Assembly (NCBI RefSeq): GCF_900106645.1 | Contig: NZ_FNMV01000001.1 | Location: 310,001-374,000, forward strand | Source: Flavobacterium degerlachei | Lineage (GTDB): Bacteria > Bacteroidota > Bacteroidia > Flavobacteriales > Flavobacteriaceae | Direction: 5' to 3' | DNA: 64,000 bases | In this document: positions 17,843 to 27,432 of the stretch, one piece after another | Numbering within the stretch: the first letter of the stretch is position 1 | Layout: each line of letters begins with the position of its first letter | Translations under genes and position numbers: made by a program | The notes under the pieces: model-generated | The model's input: only the letters and a program-made list of their open reading frames with translations | The model's database searches: none | Told to the model about the DNA's origin: nothing

Positions 17843-20482
17843 TTGAAAATAAACTTATTTAGATATTCAATTCCAGTAGGATTGTTAGTTTTTTTGGTAG
17901 CCTGCTCTACTAAGAACAACAGTTTCTTGTCTAGAAATTCTCATGCTTTAAGCACCCAATACAATATTTTATACAACGGTCAAATAGGATTAGACAAAGG
18001 TGTTGAGAGCATAAAATCCAGTAGCAATGACAATTTTTGGAAACGTTTGCCCATCGAAAGAATGCAAATTAACGAAGAGTTAACTGCAGAGGGGAAAACT
18101 AAAAACCAGGATTTTGAATTGGCTGAAACCAAAGCAACCAAAGCTATTCAAAAACATTCTATGAATATTGACGGCAGGGAAAGGAACTCTCAAATAGATG
18201 AAGCCTATTTATTGTTAGGGAAAGCCCGTTATTATGACCAAAGATTTATTCCTGCTTTAGACGCATTCAATTACATATTATATAAATACCCAAATAGCAG
18301 CAAAATTTATGAAGCTAAAATTTGGCGTGAAAAAGCTAATATGCGCTTGGGCAATGATGCTGTAGTAGTTAGTAACATGTCTAGACTATTGAAGGATCAA
18401 AAACTAAATAAGCAGGTTCTTGCTGATGCAAATGCACTTTTATCACAAGCTTTTTTAAATCTTGAAGAGAAAGACAGTGCTGTCGCCAAATTAAAATTAG
18501 CCGAAAAATACACCAAACGAAACAATGAAAGAGCGAGATATCGATTTATATTGGGACAGCTCTATGAAGAATTAGGTAAGAAAGACAGTGCTTTATATAG
18601 TTATGAGTCCGTAATAGAGATGAATCGAAAATCTGAAAGGAAGTACGTTATTCAATCGCAAGCAAGGAAAGCACAGTTATTTGACTATCAAAAAGGAGAT
18701 ACTACTGCCTTCCTGAAAAATTACAACAAATTGATTGCTGACCGTGAAAATAGACCATTTTTGGACTTACTTTTCTATCAGAAAGCTGTTTTTTATGACA
18801 AAAATGGCAATCAAAAACTAGCTTCTAAGTTTTATAATGCCTCACTAAAAAAAGCAACGACAGACGAATATTTGATTGCCTCAAATTATAGAGATTTAGG
18901 AAATTTGTATTTTAAAGAAGCGAAGTATCCAATTGCAGCGAAGTATTACGACAGCACTTTAGTCAAACTTGATGTAAAAACTAGAGAATTCATTCATATT
19001 CAGAAAATTAGAAAGGATTTAGACGAAGTTATTCTATACGAAGCATTAGCCTCAAGAAATGACAGTATTATAAATATCGTTTCATTGCCTGAAGCAGGAA
19101 GAGTTATGTACTTTGAAAACTTTATAGAGAAACTAAAAAAGGAAGACGAAGTTAAAAGAATAGCGGAAGCGGAATTACAAACGAAACTCGAGAACATTGA
19201 GAGAAACAGCAAAACGCTATCTATTGACCCAGCCATTGCTAACCAAAATCCAGGAATGTCAGTACGGAAATCACCGCTATTGCCTCCGTCAATGACAAGT
19301 ATAAATCAAGAACAGAACACGTTCTACTTTTATAATCCTACAACAGTAGCATTTGGGAAAGTAGAATTTAAAAAAACATGGGGGCAAAGGGCTTTAAAAG
19401 GAAACTGGCGTCAATCATCATTCAATCCAACGGCAATTTCAAATATAGCTTCAACAGATACAATTAATTCCACCCTAAAATCTGAAGGAGATGCTGTAGC
19501 AGAATCAGAGCAAATTATAGACGAATACACTACTGATTTCTATCTAAAACAACTGCCTACAAGTCAAAAAGTGATAGATAGCATTGCTAAGGAGCGTAAC
19601 TCGGCCTATTATCAACTTGGGGTGATTTATAAAGAAAAATTCAAGGAATACGAATTGGCTACGAACAAACTGGAACAATTATTGAGCAATAATCCAGAAG
19701 AAAAGTTGATCCTTCCGGCAATGTATAATTTATATAAAATATACCAAATTACCGATAGTGTCAAAGCAGAAGCGATGAGAAACAGTATCAACAGTAAATA
19801 TCCGGATTCTCGATATGCACAATTGATAAATAACACAACTGTAGAGGAAGCCTCATTAGTTGGTACTCCTGAAGGGATTTACAACAAATGGTATAAATTG
19901 TATGAAGAAGAGAAGTATTTTGCTGTTTTAGAAGAATTAGATGGCTTGATCAATCAGTTTTCAGCTGATGAAATTGTTTCTAAATTTGAATTACTAAAAG
20001 CAAATTCAATTGGTAAACTAAAAGGATTATCTGCCTATAAAGTAGCATTACAATATTTAGCGGATAATTACTCGAACACTGAAGAAGGAAAAAATGCACA
20101 GGAAATTTTGATCAATCAAATTCCCTTTTTAGAAAAAATGGATTTTAATACCAAAGACACTAAAAACTGGAAAATTCTTTATAGAGTGACAACAAAAGAA
20201 GACAATAGCACAAAAGCAATTGAAGATAAAATAAAGAAATTTATTACCACTAATAATGGTCAAGGATTAAAATATTCATTTGATATTTATACTGGTAAAG
20301 AGAATTTCATAACAGTTCACGGTTTAAACAGTGAAGCGCATGCTCGAAATATAGCTTCGCTTTTGAAAGTAAATAAAGAATATAAAATTGAGGAACTAGC
20401 AGTTGTGATCACAAATGAAAATTATAAAGTAGCCCAAATCAATAAAAATCTTGATGCTTATTTAGCATCAATATACAAATAG
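17843..20482 (+). CDS. sprE: Type IX secretion / gliding motility TPR lipoprotein SprE (PorW)
   Basis: An 879-residue lipoprotein. The signal peptide ends in the lipobox VFLVACST (Cys at residue 21). Several tetratricopeptide-like repeats follow (AYLLLGKARYYDQRFIPALDAFNYIL, YRFILGQLYEELGKKDSALYSYE, YRDLGNLYFKEAKYPIAAKYYD), then a low-similarity central part and a second repeat region (AYYQLGVIYKEKFKEYELA). Length, order and the SRNSHALSTQYNILYNG opening match SprE/PorW, needed for type IX secretion and gliding in Flavobacterium johnsoniae and Porphyromonas gingivalis. Start is TTG; no nearby ATG would retain the signal peptide. The bactofilin gene begins two bases after the stop. Confidence 0.88.
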   Translation: MKINLFRYSIPVGLLVFLVACSTKNNSFLSRNSHALSTQYNILYNGQIGLDKGVESIKSSSNDNFWKRLPIERMQINEELTAEGKTKNQDFELAETKATKAIQKHSMNIDGRERNSQIDEAYLLLGKARYYDQRFIPALDAFNYILYKYPNSSKIYEAKIWREKANMRLGNDAVVVSNMSRLLKDQKLNKQVLADANALLSQAFLNLEEKDSAVAKLKLAEKYTKRNNERARYRFILGQLYEELGKKDSALYSYESVIEMNRKSERKYVIQSQARKAQLFDYQKGDTTAFLKNYNKLIADRENRPFLDLLFYQKAVFYDKNGNQKLASKFYNASLKKATTDEYLIASNYRDLGNLYFKEAKYPIAAKYYDSTLVKLDVKTREFIHIQKIRKDLDEVILYEALASRNDSIINIVSLPEAGRVMYFENFIEKLKKEDEVKRIAEAELQTKLENIERNSKTLSIDPAIANQNPGMSVRKSPLLPPSMTSINQEQNTFYFYNPTTVAFGKVEFKKTWGQRALKGNWRQSSFNPTAISNIASTDTINSTLKSEGDAVAESEQIIDEYTTDFYLKQLPTSQKVIDSIAKERNSAYYQLGVIYKEKFKEYELATNKLEQLLSNNPEEKLILPAMYNLYKIYQITDSVKAEAMRNSINSKYPDSRYAQLINNTTVEEASLVGTPEGIYNKWYKLYEEEKYFAVLEELDGLINQFSADEIVSKFELLKANSIGKLKGLSAYKVALQYLADNYSNTEEGKNAQEILINQIPFLEKMDFNTKDTKNWKILYRVTTKEDNSTKAIEDKIKKFITTNNGQGLKYSFDIYTGKENFITVHGLNSEAHARNIASLLKVNKEYKIEELAVVITNENYKVAQINKNLDAYLASIYK

Positions 20483-20484
20483 AC

Positions 20485-20895
20485 ATGTTTAATAAAAAAG
20501 CGAAGCCCTACACTGAACTTTTAGGAAAAACCAATAGAATAGTTGAAGGAACCATTATTAAAGGGGATATCATCTCTACAGCTGATTTCAGGCTTGACGG
20601 GGAGTTAATTGGTAATTTTCAATCTACCGGAAAACTGGTCATTGGGCCTTCTGGAAGTATTATTGGAGATATCATATGCAATAATGCTGATATTGAAGGG
20701 AAATTTAATGGAAATATTCAAGTTACTGAAGTCCTAAACGTGAAATCTAAAGCAAGTATTCACGGCGAGGTAACGGTGGGAAAATTATCCGTAGAACCAG
20801 GTGCTGATTTCAGCGCTTCTTGTGTAATGAAGATTAATGTAAAAAAACTCTACATAACTGATGGACAAGAAAACAAACAAACAAAAACTAACTAA
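20485..20895 (+). CDS. Bactofilin (polymer-forming cytoskeletal protein)
   Basis: A 136-residue protein with a central right-handed beta-helix made of short Gly/Ile/Val-rich repeats (IIKGDIISTADFRLDGEL, LVIGPSGSIIGDI, ASIHGEVTVG). Disordered tails flank it, which is the bactofilin design. Bactofilins self-assemble into filaments without nucleotides and scaffold envelope proteins. The gene is between sprE and atpZ. Its last 35 bases overlap the atpZ gene in another frame, so translation is probably coupled. Confidence 0.92.
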   Translation: MFNKKAKPYTELLGKTNRIVEGTIIKGDIISTADFRLDGELIGNFQSTGKLVIGPSGSIIGDIICNNADIEGKFNGNIQVTEVLNVKSKASIHGEVTVGKLSVEPGADFSASCVMKINVKKLYITDGQENKQTKTN

Positions 20896-21088
20896 TAAAT
20901 GGCTTGTAATGATGAATATTCCTTTTCAAATGGGAATCATCATTTTTAGTTTCACTTATTTAGGAATGTGGCTCGATGAAAAATATACAGACACTTCTAT
21001 TTTCACCATAATATTATCATTAACATCTGTTTTTTTATCGTTGTATAACATTATAAGGCAGGTTAAAAATTTAAATAAAGAAAATTAA
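20861..21088 (+). CDS. atpZ: AtpZ-like ATP synthase accessory protein
   Basis: A 75-residue protein with two membrane helices (FQMGIIIFSFTYLGMWLDEKY and FTIILSLTSVFLSLYNII). The G-x-WLDEKY segment between them is typical of the AtpZ/AtpI family that precedes F-type ATP synthase operons and is linked to Mg/Ca transport or c-ring assembly. It overlaps the bactofilin gene by 35 bases, and its last base is the first base of the next gene's ATG. Confidence 0.85.
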   Translation: MDKKTNKQKLTNKWLVMMNIPFQMGIIIFSFTYLGMWLDEKYTDTSIFTIILSLTSVFLSLYNIIRQVKNLNKEN

Positions 21089-21471
21089 TGCAAAAAATTT
21101 ACAGTTTCCTAAAATACATAATTCCATTTTCTGTCGTCTTATTTTTCGTACAAAATTATATTATTAATACAGTTTTTGAAAAAAGTTTGTTTTTCTATTC
21201 TACTTGGAGTATTTATCTTTTTCACTTTATAATTACAGTATTATCTTATTTGTTCTTGTTATTTGTAAATAAAACCTTTCCTGACAAAACAGGATTTGCG
21301 TTTATGGGAGTAAGTCTGATAAAGATGATGGCTGCAGTCGTTTTCTTAATTCCACTCCTTCAATCAGACCTTAAAAATCAGATTCCTGACGTAGGAGCTT
21401 TTTTTATTCCGTATTTTTTATACCTGCTTTTTGAAACTTTCTTTGCGATTAGTCTGATAAACAAGCATTAA
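21088..21471 (+). CDS. AtpI-like small membrane protein of the ATP synthase locus
   Basis: A 127-residue protein with four predicted membrane helices and little else. The position between atpZ and atpB is that of the 'i' protein of other F-type ATP synthase operons, which helps assemble the c ring. The sequence itself has no motif I can name, so the call rests on size, topology and context. It overlaps atpZ by one base and ends 134 bases before atpB. Confidence 0.6.
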   Translation: MQKIYSFLKYIIPFSVVLFFVQNYIINTVFEKSLFFYSTWSIYLFHFIITVLSYLFLLFVNKTFPDKTGFAFMGVSLIKMMAAVVFLIPLLQSDLKNQIPDVGAFFIPYFLYLLFETFFAISLINKH

Positions 21472-21558
21472 ATTATATATTTAGCGAATTTTAGGGTTGT
21501 AAATAGGAACATAACCTTAAAAACTAAATGATATATTTTCAATTGTGAATAAATTATG

Positions 21559-21566
21559 TACCTTTG
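21559..21566 (+). promoter_or_regulatory. -7 promoter element of the atpB operon
   Basis: TACCTTTG matches TAnnTTTG exactly and lies 39 bases before the chosen atpB start. The open frame of atpB extends back to a TTG inside this element, which argues against that TTG as a start codon. A TTG at 21543-21545 is upstream but closer than the usual -33 spacing. Confidence 0.7.
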
Positions 21567-21605
21567 CAAAAAATTTTAAAACCTAAAATTAGACAACAAT
21601 TAATA

Positions 21606-22748
21606 ATGATTATTTCAAAAAAACCACTTCAGTTCTTGTTAGTAGCTTTTATGGCTTGTGTTCCTTACATCAGTAACGCAAACCCTTTGATTGATAGCGT
21701 TCATGTTGCTAATGAAATAGTTGTTGAGCATCACGCTGAGGCAACTCACGAAAAGAAAGAATTTAATGCTACAGATTTAATTAATTCTCATATTGGAGAT
21801 TCTCATGAATTTCACATTGCTGATTGGGAAGGACATCCTATTTCTTTTTATTTGCCTGTAATTTTATGGACAAATAATGGATTAGAAGTTTTTTCAGCAG
21901 AAGCATTTCACCATGATAATACTGGAGAACATGTTGTTGATGTTAATGGTCAAAAATTAGTTCGTTTCAACGAAGTTATTTTTTACGCAGATAAATACGA
22001 AGAATTATCTTTAGATGATAGAAAGAATGGTGCCTTTGCATTTGATGCAAGACCACTTGATTTTTCAATCACTAAAAATGTTTTCTCAATGTTCATGTCA
22101 GCTATTGTAATGTTCTTTTTGTTTTTAGTAGTTGCTCGTTCTTATAATAAAAACAAATTAGCTCCAAAAGGACTTGCTGGTTTCTTAGAACCGTTAGTAA
22201 CTTTTGTTAGAGATGATATTGCTAGACCAAATATTGGTGAAAAACAATATGCAAAGTACATGCCGTACTTATTGACAATCTTTTTCTTTATTTGGATTAA
22301 TAACCTTATTGGATTGATTCCGTTTTTTCCTTTTAGTTCAAACTTAACCGGAAATATCTATTTTACATTTGTATTAGCATTCATCACTTTTATTGTAACT
22401 ACTTTAAGTGGGAATAAAGATTACTGGGGTCATATTTTTAATACGCCAGGAGTACCAGTTTGGTTAGCACCTATTATGATTCCTGTTGAGATCATTGGTA
22501 TGCTTACAAAACCTTTTGCCTTAATGATTCGTTTGTTTGCTAATATTACAGCAGGTCACATTATCATTTTGAGTTTAGTTTCATTAATCTTCATTTTTGA
22601 TACAGTTTGGATTTCTCCTATATCTGGAGCCTTTGTATTATTCATGAGTGTATTAGAAATGTTAGTTGCAGCGTTGCAAGCATACGTGTTTACGTTGTTA
22701 TCAGCATTGTTTATTGGTCAAGCTGTAGCAGAGCATGATCATCATTAA
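21606..22748 (+). CDS. atpB: F0F1 ATP synthase subunit a
   Basis: About 380 residues. A signal-like N-terminus (MIISKKPLQFLLVAFMACVPYISNA) and a His/Glu-rich extracytoplasmic segment precede the core, as in other Bacteroidota subunit a proteins. The proton-channel helix shows KPFALMIRLFANITAGHI, containing the essential Arg. The subunit forms the two half-channels against the c ring. I prefer ATG 21606 to the upstream TTG at 21564, because the latter lies within the promoter and would put 14 residues ahead of the signal peptide. Confidence 0.95.
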   Translation: MIISKKPLQFLLVAFMACVPYISNANPLIDSVHVANEIVVEHHAEATHEKKEFNATDLINSHIGDSHEFHIADWEGHPISFYLPVILWTNNGLEVFSAEAFHHDNTGEHVVDVNGQKLVRFNEVIFYADKYEELSLDDRKNGAFAFDARPLDFSITKNVFSMFMSAIVMFFLFLVVARSYNKNKLAPKGLAGFLEPLVTFVRDDIARPNIGEKQYAKYMPYLLTIFFFIWINNLIGLIPFFPFSSNLTGNIYFTFVLAFITFIVTTLSGNKDYWGHIFNTPGVPVWLAPIMIPVEIIGMLTKPFALMIRLFANITAGHIIILSLVSLIFIFDTVWISPISGAFVLFMSVLEMLVAALQAYVFTLLSALFIGQAVAEHDHH

Positions 22749-22770
22749 AATGTGTTTTAATAATTATTAA

Positions 22771-22989
<219 letters not shown>

Positions 22990-23003
22990 TTAAAATCTAA
23001 AAT

Positions 23004-23037
23004 TTCCTGTAGCGGTTGGCTACAGGAAGTTTTTTTA
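23004..23037 (+). terminator. Strong hairpin between atpE and atpF
   Basis: TTCCTGTAGC (23004-23013) and GCTACAGGAA (23019-23028) form a perfect 10-bp stem with a GGTTG loop, followed by G and seven T. This has all the parts of an intrinsic terminator but lies inside the atp operon. It may be leaky, or serve as a 3' stabiliser for the atpB-atpE mRNA. Confidence 0.8.
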
Positions 23038-23071
23038 CAAAAACAAAAACAATTTTTAAATATATAAGTTT

Positions 23072-23563
23072 ATGCAATTAACTTCACCAGAGAGTTTAAT
23101 ATTTTGGACAACAATTATATTTGTTGTTTTCTTTATTCTTTTAAGAAAATTTGCTTGGAAACCAATTTTGGGAGCTGTGCAAAGTCGTGAGGAGTCAATC
23201 AACAATGCATTAGCATCTGCTGAATCAGCTCGTCTTGAAATGCTAAATTTAACAGCTAGCAACGAACGTATTTTACAAGAAGCAAGAGTTGAACGTGATG
23301 CTTTATTAAAAGAAGCACGTGAAATGAGAGAGAAAATGATTGCTGATTCTAAAGCTGAAGCGCAAGTTCAAGGAGAAAGAATGATCGAGCAAGCTAAAAC
23401 GGCTATTGCAGCTGAGAAAAATGCAGCTATGGCTGAATTGAAATCTCAAGTTTCTACTTTGTCATTAGATATCGCTGAAAAATTATTGAAAAACGAATTA
23501 TCTAACAAGGAAGCTCAAACTAAATTAGTTGAGAACATGTTAGGAGACGTAAAATTAAACTAA
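23072..23563 (+). CDS. atpF: F0F1 ATP synthase subunit b
   Basis: A 163-residue peripheral-stalk subunit. One N-terminal membrane helix (LIFWTTIIFVVFFILLRKF) leads into FAWKPILGAVQSREESI and then a long, charged coiled coil that dimerises and reaches up to the F1 head. Length is typical. It is the first gene after the intra-operon hairpin and is followed by atpH after four bases. Confidence 0.95.
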   Translation: MQLTSPESLIFWTTIIFVVFFILLRKFAWKPILGAVQSREESINNALASAESARLEMLNLTASNERILQEARVERDALLKEAREMREKMIADSKAEAQVQGERMIEQAKTAIAAEKNAAMAELKSQVSTLSLDIAEKLLKNELSNKEAQTKLVENMLGDVKLN

Positions 23564-23567
23564 GATT

Positions 23568-24101
23568 ATGTCAGGAACTAGAGCAGCAATTCGTTATGCA
23601 AAAGCAATTTTAGAGATAGCTCAATCAAAAGGTGTGGCTGAAGCAGTTAGCATTGACATGAAATTGATCGCTTCAACTATTAAGGCAAACCAAGAATTAA
23701 GTAGTTTTATTCAAAATCCAACGTTAAAAGTGGACCAAAAAGAAAACGCTTTGTTAGAGGTATTTGCAAACACTAATGGTGTGACTAAAAGTTTATTTCA
23801 TTTGTTATTTGAAAACAAAAGATTTGAAATTCTAGAAGCGATTGCATTAGAGTACAATAATTTGTTTGATGTTGTGAATGGTGTAGAAGTGGCGAAAGTT
23901 ACTACTGCTATTCCAATGGATGCAGCTTTAGAAGCTAAAGTTTTAGCGAAAATTGCAACCTTATCAGATAAGAAGATTACAATTGAAAGTGTAGTAGATC
24001 CATCAATTATTGGAGGGTTTATTTTAACTATAGGTGACAAGCAATACAATGCTTCTGTTGCTAACAGATTACAAGTATTAAAAAGAGAATTAAGTAACTA
24101 G
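23568..24101 (+). CDS. atpH: F0F1 ATP synthase subunit delta
   Basis: A 177-residue subunit that ties the peripheral stalk to the top of the F1 alpha subunits. The N-terminal helical domain starts with RAAIRYAKAILEIAQSKG, and the C-terminal signature is VDPSIIGGFILTIGDKQYNASVANRLQVLKREL. Gene order (between b and alpha) and size agree. Confidence 0.94.
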   Translation: MSGTRAAIRYAKAILEIAQSKGVAEAVSIDMKLIASTIKANQELSSFIQNPTLKVDQKENALLEVFANTNGVTKSLFHLLFENKRFEILEAIALEYNNLFDVVNGVEVAKVTTAIPMDAALEAKVLAKIATLSDKKITIESVVDPSIIGGFILTIGDKQYNASVANRLQVLKRELSN

Positions 24102-24139
24102 TTTTTATTACACATTAAGTGTCTAAATTATAAATTAAG

Positions 24140-25717
24140 ATGGCGGAAATCAAACCTGCTGAAATTTCAGCAATATTAAGAAAGCAAGTAGAAGGTTTTG
24201 AATCTGGTGCTACACTAGAGGAAGTAGGAACAGTACTTCAAGTTGGAGATGGTATTGCTCGTATTTACGGGCTTTCGAATGTGCAATACGGAGAGTTAGT
24301 AGAATTTGACAATGGTCTTGAGGCTATTGTATTGAATCTTGAAGAAGACAATGTTGGTGTGGTACTTTTAGGACCATCAACAGGAATCAAAGAAGGTTCT
24401 ACTGCTAAAAGAACACAACGTATCGCTTCTCTTAAAGTTGGAGAGCAAATGGTAGGACGTGTAGTAAACACTCTTGGTTTTCCTATCGATGGAAAAGGAC
24501 CAATTGGTGGAGAATTATACGAAATGCCTTTAGAAAGAAAAGCTCCAGGAGTTATCTTCCGTCAACCAGTTACTGAACCATTACAAACAGGAATAAAAGC
24601 AGTAGATGCTATGATCCCAGTTGGTAGAGGTCAACGTGAGCTAGTTATTGGTGACCGTCAAACAGGTAAATCAACTGTTTGTATCGATACTATCTTAAAT
24701 CAAAAAGAATTTTACGATGCAGGAAAACCTGTATTTTGTATATATGTTGCAATTGGACAAAAAGCGTCAACTGTAGCAGGAATTGCTAAAATGTTAGAAG
24801 AAAAAGGTGCAATGGCTTATACCATTATTGTTGCAGCTAACGCTTCTGATCCAGCTCCGATGCAAGTTTATGCTCCTTTTGCAGGTGCAGCTATTGGAGA
24901 ATATTTTAGAGATTCAGGTCGTCCAGCTTTAATAGTTTATGATGATTTATCTAAACAAGCTGTTGCTTACCGTGAGGTTTCTCTTTTATTAAGAAGACCA
25001 CCGGGACGTGAAGCATACCCTGGAGATGTATTTTACTTACACAGTCGTTTATTAGAGCGTGCTTGTAAAGTAATTGCTGATGATGGAATTGCTAAAAACA
25101 TGAATGATTTACCAGATTCATTGAAACCTATCGTTAAAGGTGGTGGTTCATTAACTGCTTTACCTATTATCGAAACCCAAGCTGGTGACGTTTCTGCATA
25201 TATCCCAACAAACGTAATTTCGATTACAGATGGTCAAATTTTCCTTGATGGAGATTTGTTTAACTCTGGGGTTCGTCCAGCAATTAACGTAGGTATCTCG
25301 GTATCTCGTGTTGGAGGAAATGCACAAATTAAATCAATGAAAAAAGTAGCAGGTACTTTGAAACTAGATCAAGCACAATTCCGTGAATTGGAAGCGTTTG
25401 CTAAATTTGGTTCTGACTTAGATGCAGTTACTTTAAACGTAATTGAAAAAGGTAGAAGAAACGTTGAGATCTTGAAACAAGGTTTAAATGATCCTTATAC
25501 TGTTGAAGACCAAGTTGCAATTATCTATGCTGGTTCAAAAAATCTATTGAGAAATGTTCCTGTGAACAAAGTAAAAGAATTTGAGAAAGATTTCTTAGAA
25601 TTCCTTAACAACAAACACAGAGCAACTCTTGATGCTTTAAAAGCAGGTAAGTTAACAGATGAAATTACTGATGTAATTCAAACTGTAGCAAAAGAAGTTT
25701 CAGCAAAATATAACTAA
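24140..25717 (+). CDS. atpA: F0F1 ATP synthase subunit alpha
   Basis: A 525-residue subunit holding the non-catalytic nucleotide sites of F1. The P-loop is GDRQTGKST, the arginine-finger region is [16 protein letters not shown], and the family signature [10 protein letters not shown] is present. The N-terminal crown and the C-terminal helical domain are complete. Sequence is highly conserved with no sign of damage. A long imperfect inverted repeat fills the gap to atpG. Confidence 0.98.
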   Translation: MAEIKPAEISAILRKQVEGFESGATLEEVGTVLQVGDGIARIYGLSNVQYGELVEFDNGLEAIVLNLEEDNVGVVLLGPSTGIKEGSTAKRTQRIASLKVGEQMVGRVVNTLGFPIDGKGPIGGELYEMPLERKAPGVIFRQPVTEPLQTGIKAVDAMIPVGRGQRELVIGDRQTGKSTVCIDTILNQKEFYDAGKPVFCIYVAIGQKASTVAGIAKMLEEKGAMAYTIIVAANASDPAPMQVYAPFAGAAIGEYFRDSGRPALIVYDDLSKQAVAYREVSLLLRRPPGREAYPGDVFYLHSRLLERACKVIADDGIAKNMNDLPDSLKPIVKGGGSLTALPIIETQAGDVSAYIPTNVISITDGQIFLDGDLFNSGVRPAINVGISVSRVGGNAQIKSMKKVAGTLKLDQAQFRELEAFAKFGSDLDAVTLNVIEKGRRNVEILKQGLNDPYTVEDQVAIIYAGSKNLLRNVPVNKVKEFEKDFLEFLNNKHRATLDALKAGKLTDEITDVIQTVAKEVSAKYN

Positions 25718-25720
25718 TTA

Positions 25721-25785
25721 GGTTTCTAGGTTTTGGGTGTTAGGTTATAGATATTTCTTAGCCAAACACCTAAAAACCAATAACC
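25721..25785. repeat. Imperfect long inverted repeat between atpA and atpG
   Basis: A left arm with GGTTTTGGGTGTTAGG and a right arm with CCAAACACCTAAAAACC pair over about 24 positions with a few mismatches. It nearly fills the 84-base atpA-atpG gap and would fold in the mRNA. It resembles the inverted repeats at 10202 and 30469 in layout but not in sequence. Confidence 0.6.
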
Positions 25786-25801
25786 TTATACCCATAATAA
25801 A

Positions 25802-26662
25802 ATGGCAAATTTAAAGGAAATCCGTAATAGAATTACTTCCGTTTCATCTACGATGCAAATTACATCAGCGATGAAAATGGTTTCTGCAGCAAAGCTAAAG
25901 AAAGCACAAGATGCAATCACTGCAATGCGCCCTTATGCCGAAAAATTGACGGAATTGTTACAAAGTCTTTCTTCTACACTTGAAGGTGGAGCAGGAGATG
26001 AGTTTACAACGCAACGTGAAATCAAAAAAGTTTTAGTTGTTGCCATTACTTCTAATAGAGGATTATGTGGTGCTTTTAATTCGAATATAATTAAGGAAGC
26101 TAAAAAGCGTTCAGAATTATATACTGGTGTAAAAGTTGATATTTTTGCTATTGGTAAAAAAGGAAATGATGTATTGGCTAAAACAAATTCAGTAGTTGAT
26201 AATCAAAGTGATGTTTTTGACCAATTGACTTTTGAGAATGTTGCGGTAATTGCAGAAACATTAACTCAAAAATTTGTTTCTGGAGAGTATGATAAAATCG
26301 AGTTGATATACAATCAGTTTAAAAATGCTGCGACTCAAATTGTTCAAGTAGAACAGTTTTTGCCTTTAGCACCTATAAAATCTGATTTAACGGTTTCAAC
26401 ATCTGATTATATCTTTGAACCTTCAAAAGAAGAAATTGTATTGACTTTGATTCCAAAATCATTGAAAATGCAATTGTACAAAGGGATTCGTGATTCATTC
26501 GCTTCTGAACATGGTGCTCGTATGACCGCTATGCACAAAGCGACAGATAACGCAACCGAATTGAGAAATCAATTGAAATTGACTTATAACAAAGCGCGTC
26601 AGGCATCTATTACTAACGAGATCTTAGAGATTGTTGGTGGAGCTGAAGCTTTGAAAGGATAG
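25802..26662 (+). CDS. atpG: F0F1 ATP synthase subunit gamma
   Basis: A 286-residue central-stalk subunit that turns inside the alpha/beta ring. The N-terminal helix MANLKEIRNRITSVSSTMQITSAMKMV and the C-terminal helix with ARMTAMHKATDNATEL are the two strands of its coiled coil. It is the last gene of this operon. atpD and atpC do not follow, as is usual in Bacteroidota, where they lie elsewhere. A strong terminator lies 29 bases after the stop. Confidence 0.97.
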   Translation: MANLKEIRNRITSVSSTMQITSAMKMVSAAKLKKAQDAITAMRPYAEKLTELLQSLSSTLEGGAGDEFTTQREIKKVLVVAITSNRGLCGAFNSNIIKEAKKRSELYTGVKVDIFAIGKKGNDVLAKTNSVVDNQSDVFDQLTFENVAVIAETLTQKFVSGEYDKIELIYNQFKNAATQIVQVEQFLPLAPIKSDLTVSTSDYIFEPSKEEIVLTLIPKSLKMQLYKGIRDSFASEHGARMTAMHKATDNATELRNQLKLTYNKARQASITNEILEIVGGAEALKG

Positions 26663-26688
26663 TATTTATTCTATCATATATAAATATA

Positions 26689-26718
26689 AAGAGCCGACAT
26701 ATGTCGGCTCTTTTTTTA
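26689..26718. terminator. Terminator of the atp operon
   Basis: GAGCCGACAT and ATGTCGGCTC form a perfect 10-bp palindrome (26691-26710), preceded by A and followed by seven T. It would work in either direction. Confidence 0.92.
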
Positions 26719-26812
26719 TGATTTAATAAAATCAAGTATTTATACCTATAACCATGTCTGAGTAAATAATTAAATTTGACAACTTAAACAATCTATTTTT
26801 AATCTTATAGAG

Positions 26813-27247
26813 ATGGTTAACTTCCCAATTCAGTTATCAGAAAGTATCTTATTGTATGCCCAATTGGGTCAAGACTCTTCATCGCTAAGAAGGGAGCTTT
26901 ACTTTATAAAAGAACATAAATTAGAATTGTATTTAAATACAGATCAGTTAAAATGTATTTTTTGGGTTAATATCTACAACGCCTACTCCATAATAATAGC
27001 AAGTGAAGCCTCTCGGTCAGAAGAGGCATATAAAACTAAGAGGATAAAAGTAGCGCACAATTCTTTTTCTTTAAATGATATTGAATATAAAATTCTGCGT
27101 ATAAATAGTCGTAACCCCGTTTATAAATTCATTGATAATTTATTCTGTTGCTCTTATATAAGGAAACTGGCCGTTAAAGAGGTTGATTATCGTTTGCAAT
27201 CAATGCTAGACCGCACTCCCTTAAGCAATGGTCTTAGTGACAATTAA
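26813..27247 (+). pseudogene. DUF547 family protein, C-terminally truncated
   Basis: 144 codons that match the first part of cytosolic DUF547 proteins: LKCIFWVNIYNAYSI (normally FWINIYNAY), a KRIKVAHNSFSLNDIEYKILR segment and a final KEVDYRLQ. In complete members the last segment runs into DYRIHFALNCGAKSCPP and a further ~100 residues with the conserved Cys and His. Here the frame instead ends 19 residues after DYRLQ, so the conserved core is gone. The following 185 bases contain no recognisable remainder. I read it as a decayed gene. A short functional variant is possible, but it would lack all residues presumed catalytic. Confidence 0.6.
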
Positions 27248-27432
27248 AATTATTCTGTATTACTCCACTTTTCAGTTTTTAATTTTGAAAGCAGCTCGCT
27301 TTTATCATTATATGGCAAAAGCTTCAAAATTGGCTTTATCAGTATATTTTATGATTTTATTTAAGAGTCTTTACAGTTGCCAATTCTTTTTAAATATTTA
27401 ATTTTGAGTTTTAATGTAATTCTATACTCACA

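Noticed and set aside
26663-27432. atpD/atpC at the end of the ATP synthase operon
   Set aside because: Not present; a strong terminator and a DUF547 remnant follow atpG, in line with the split operon of this phylum.
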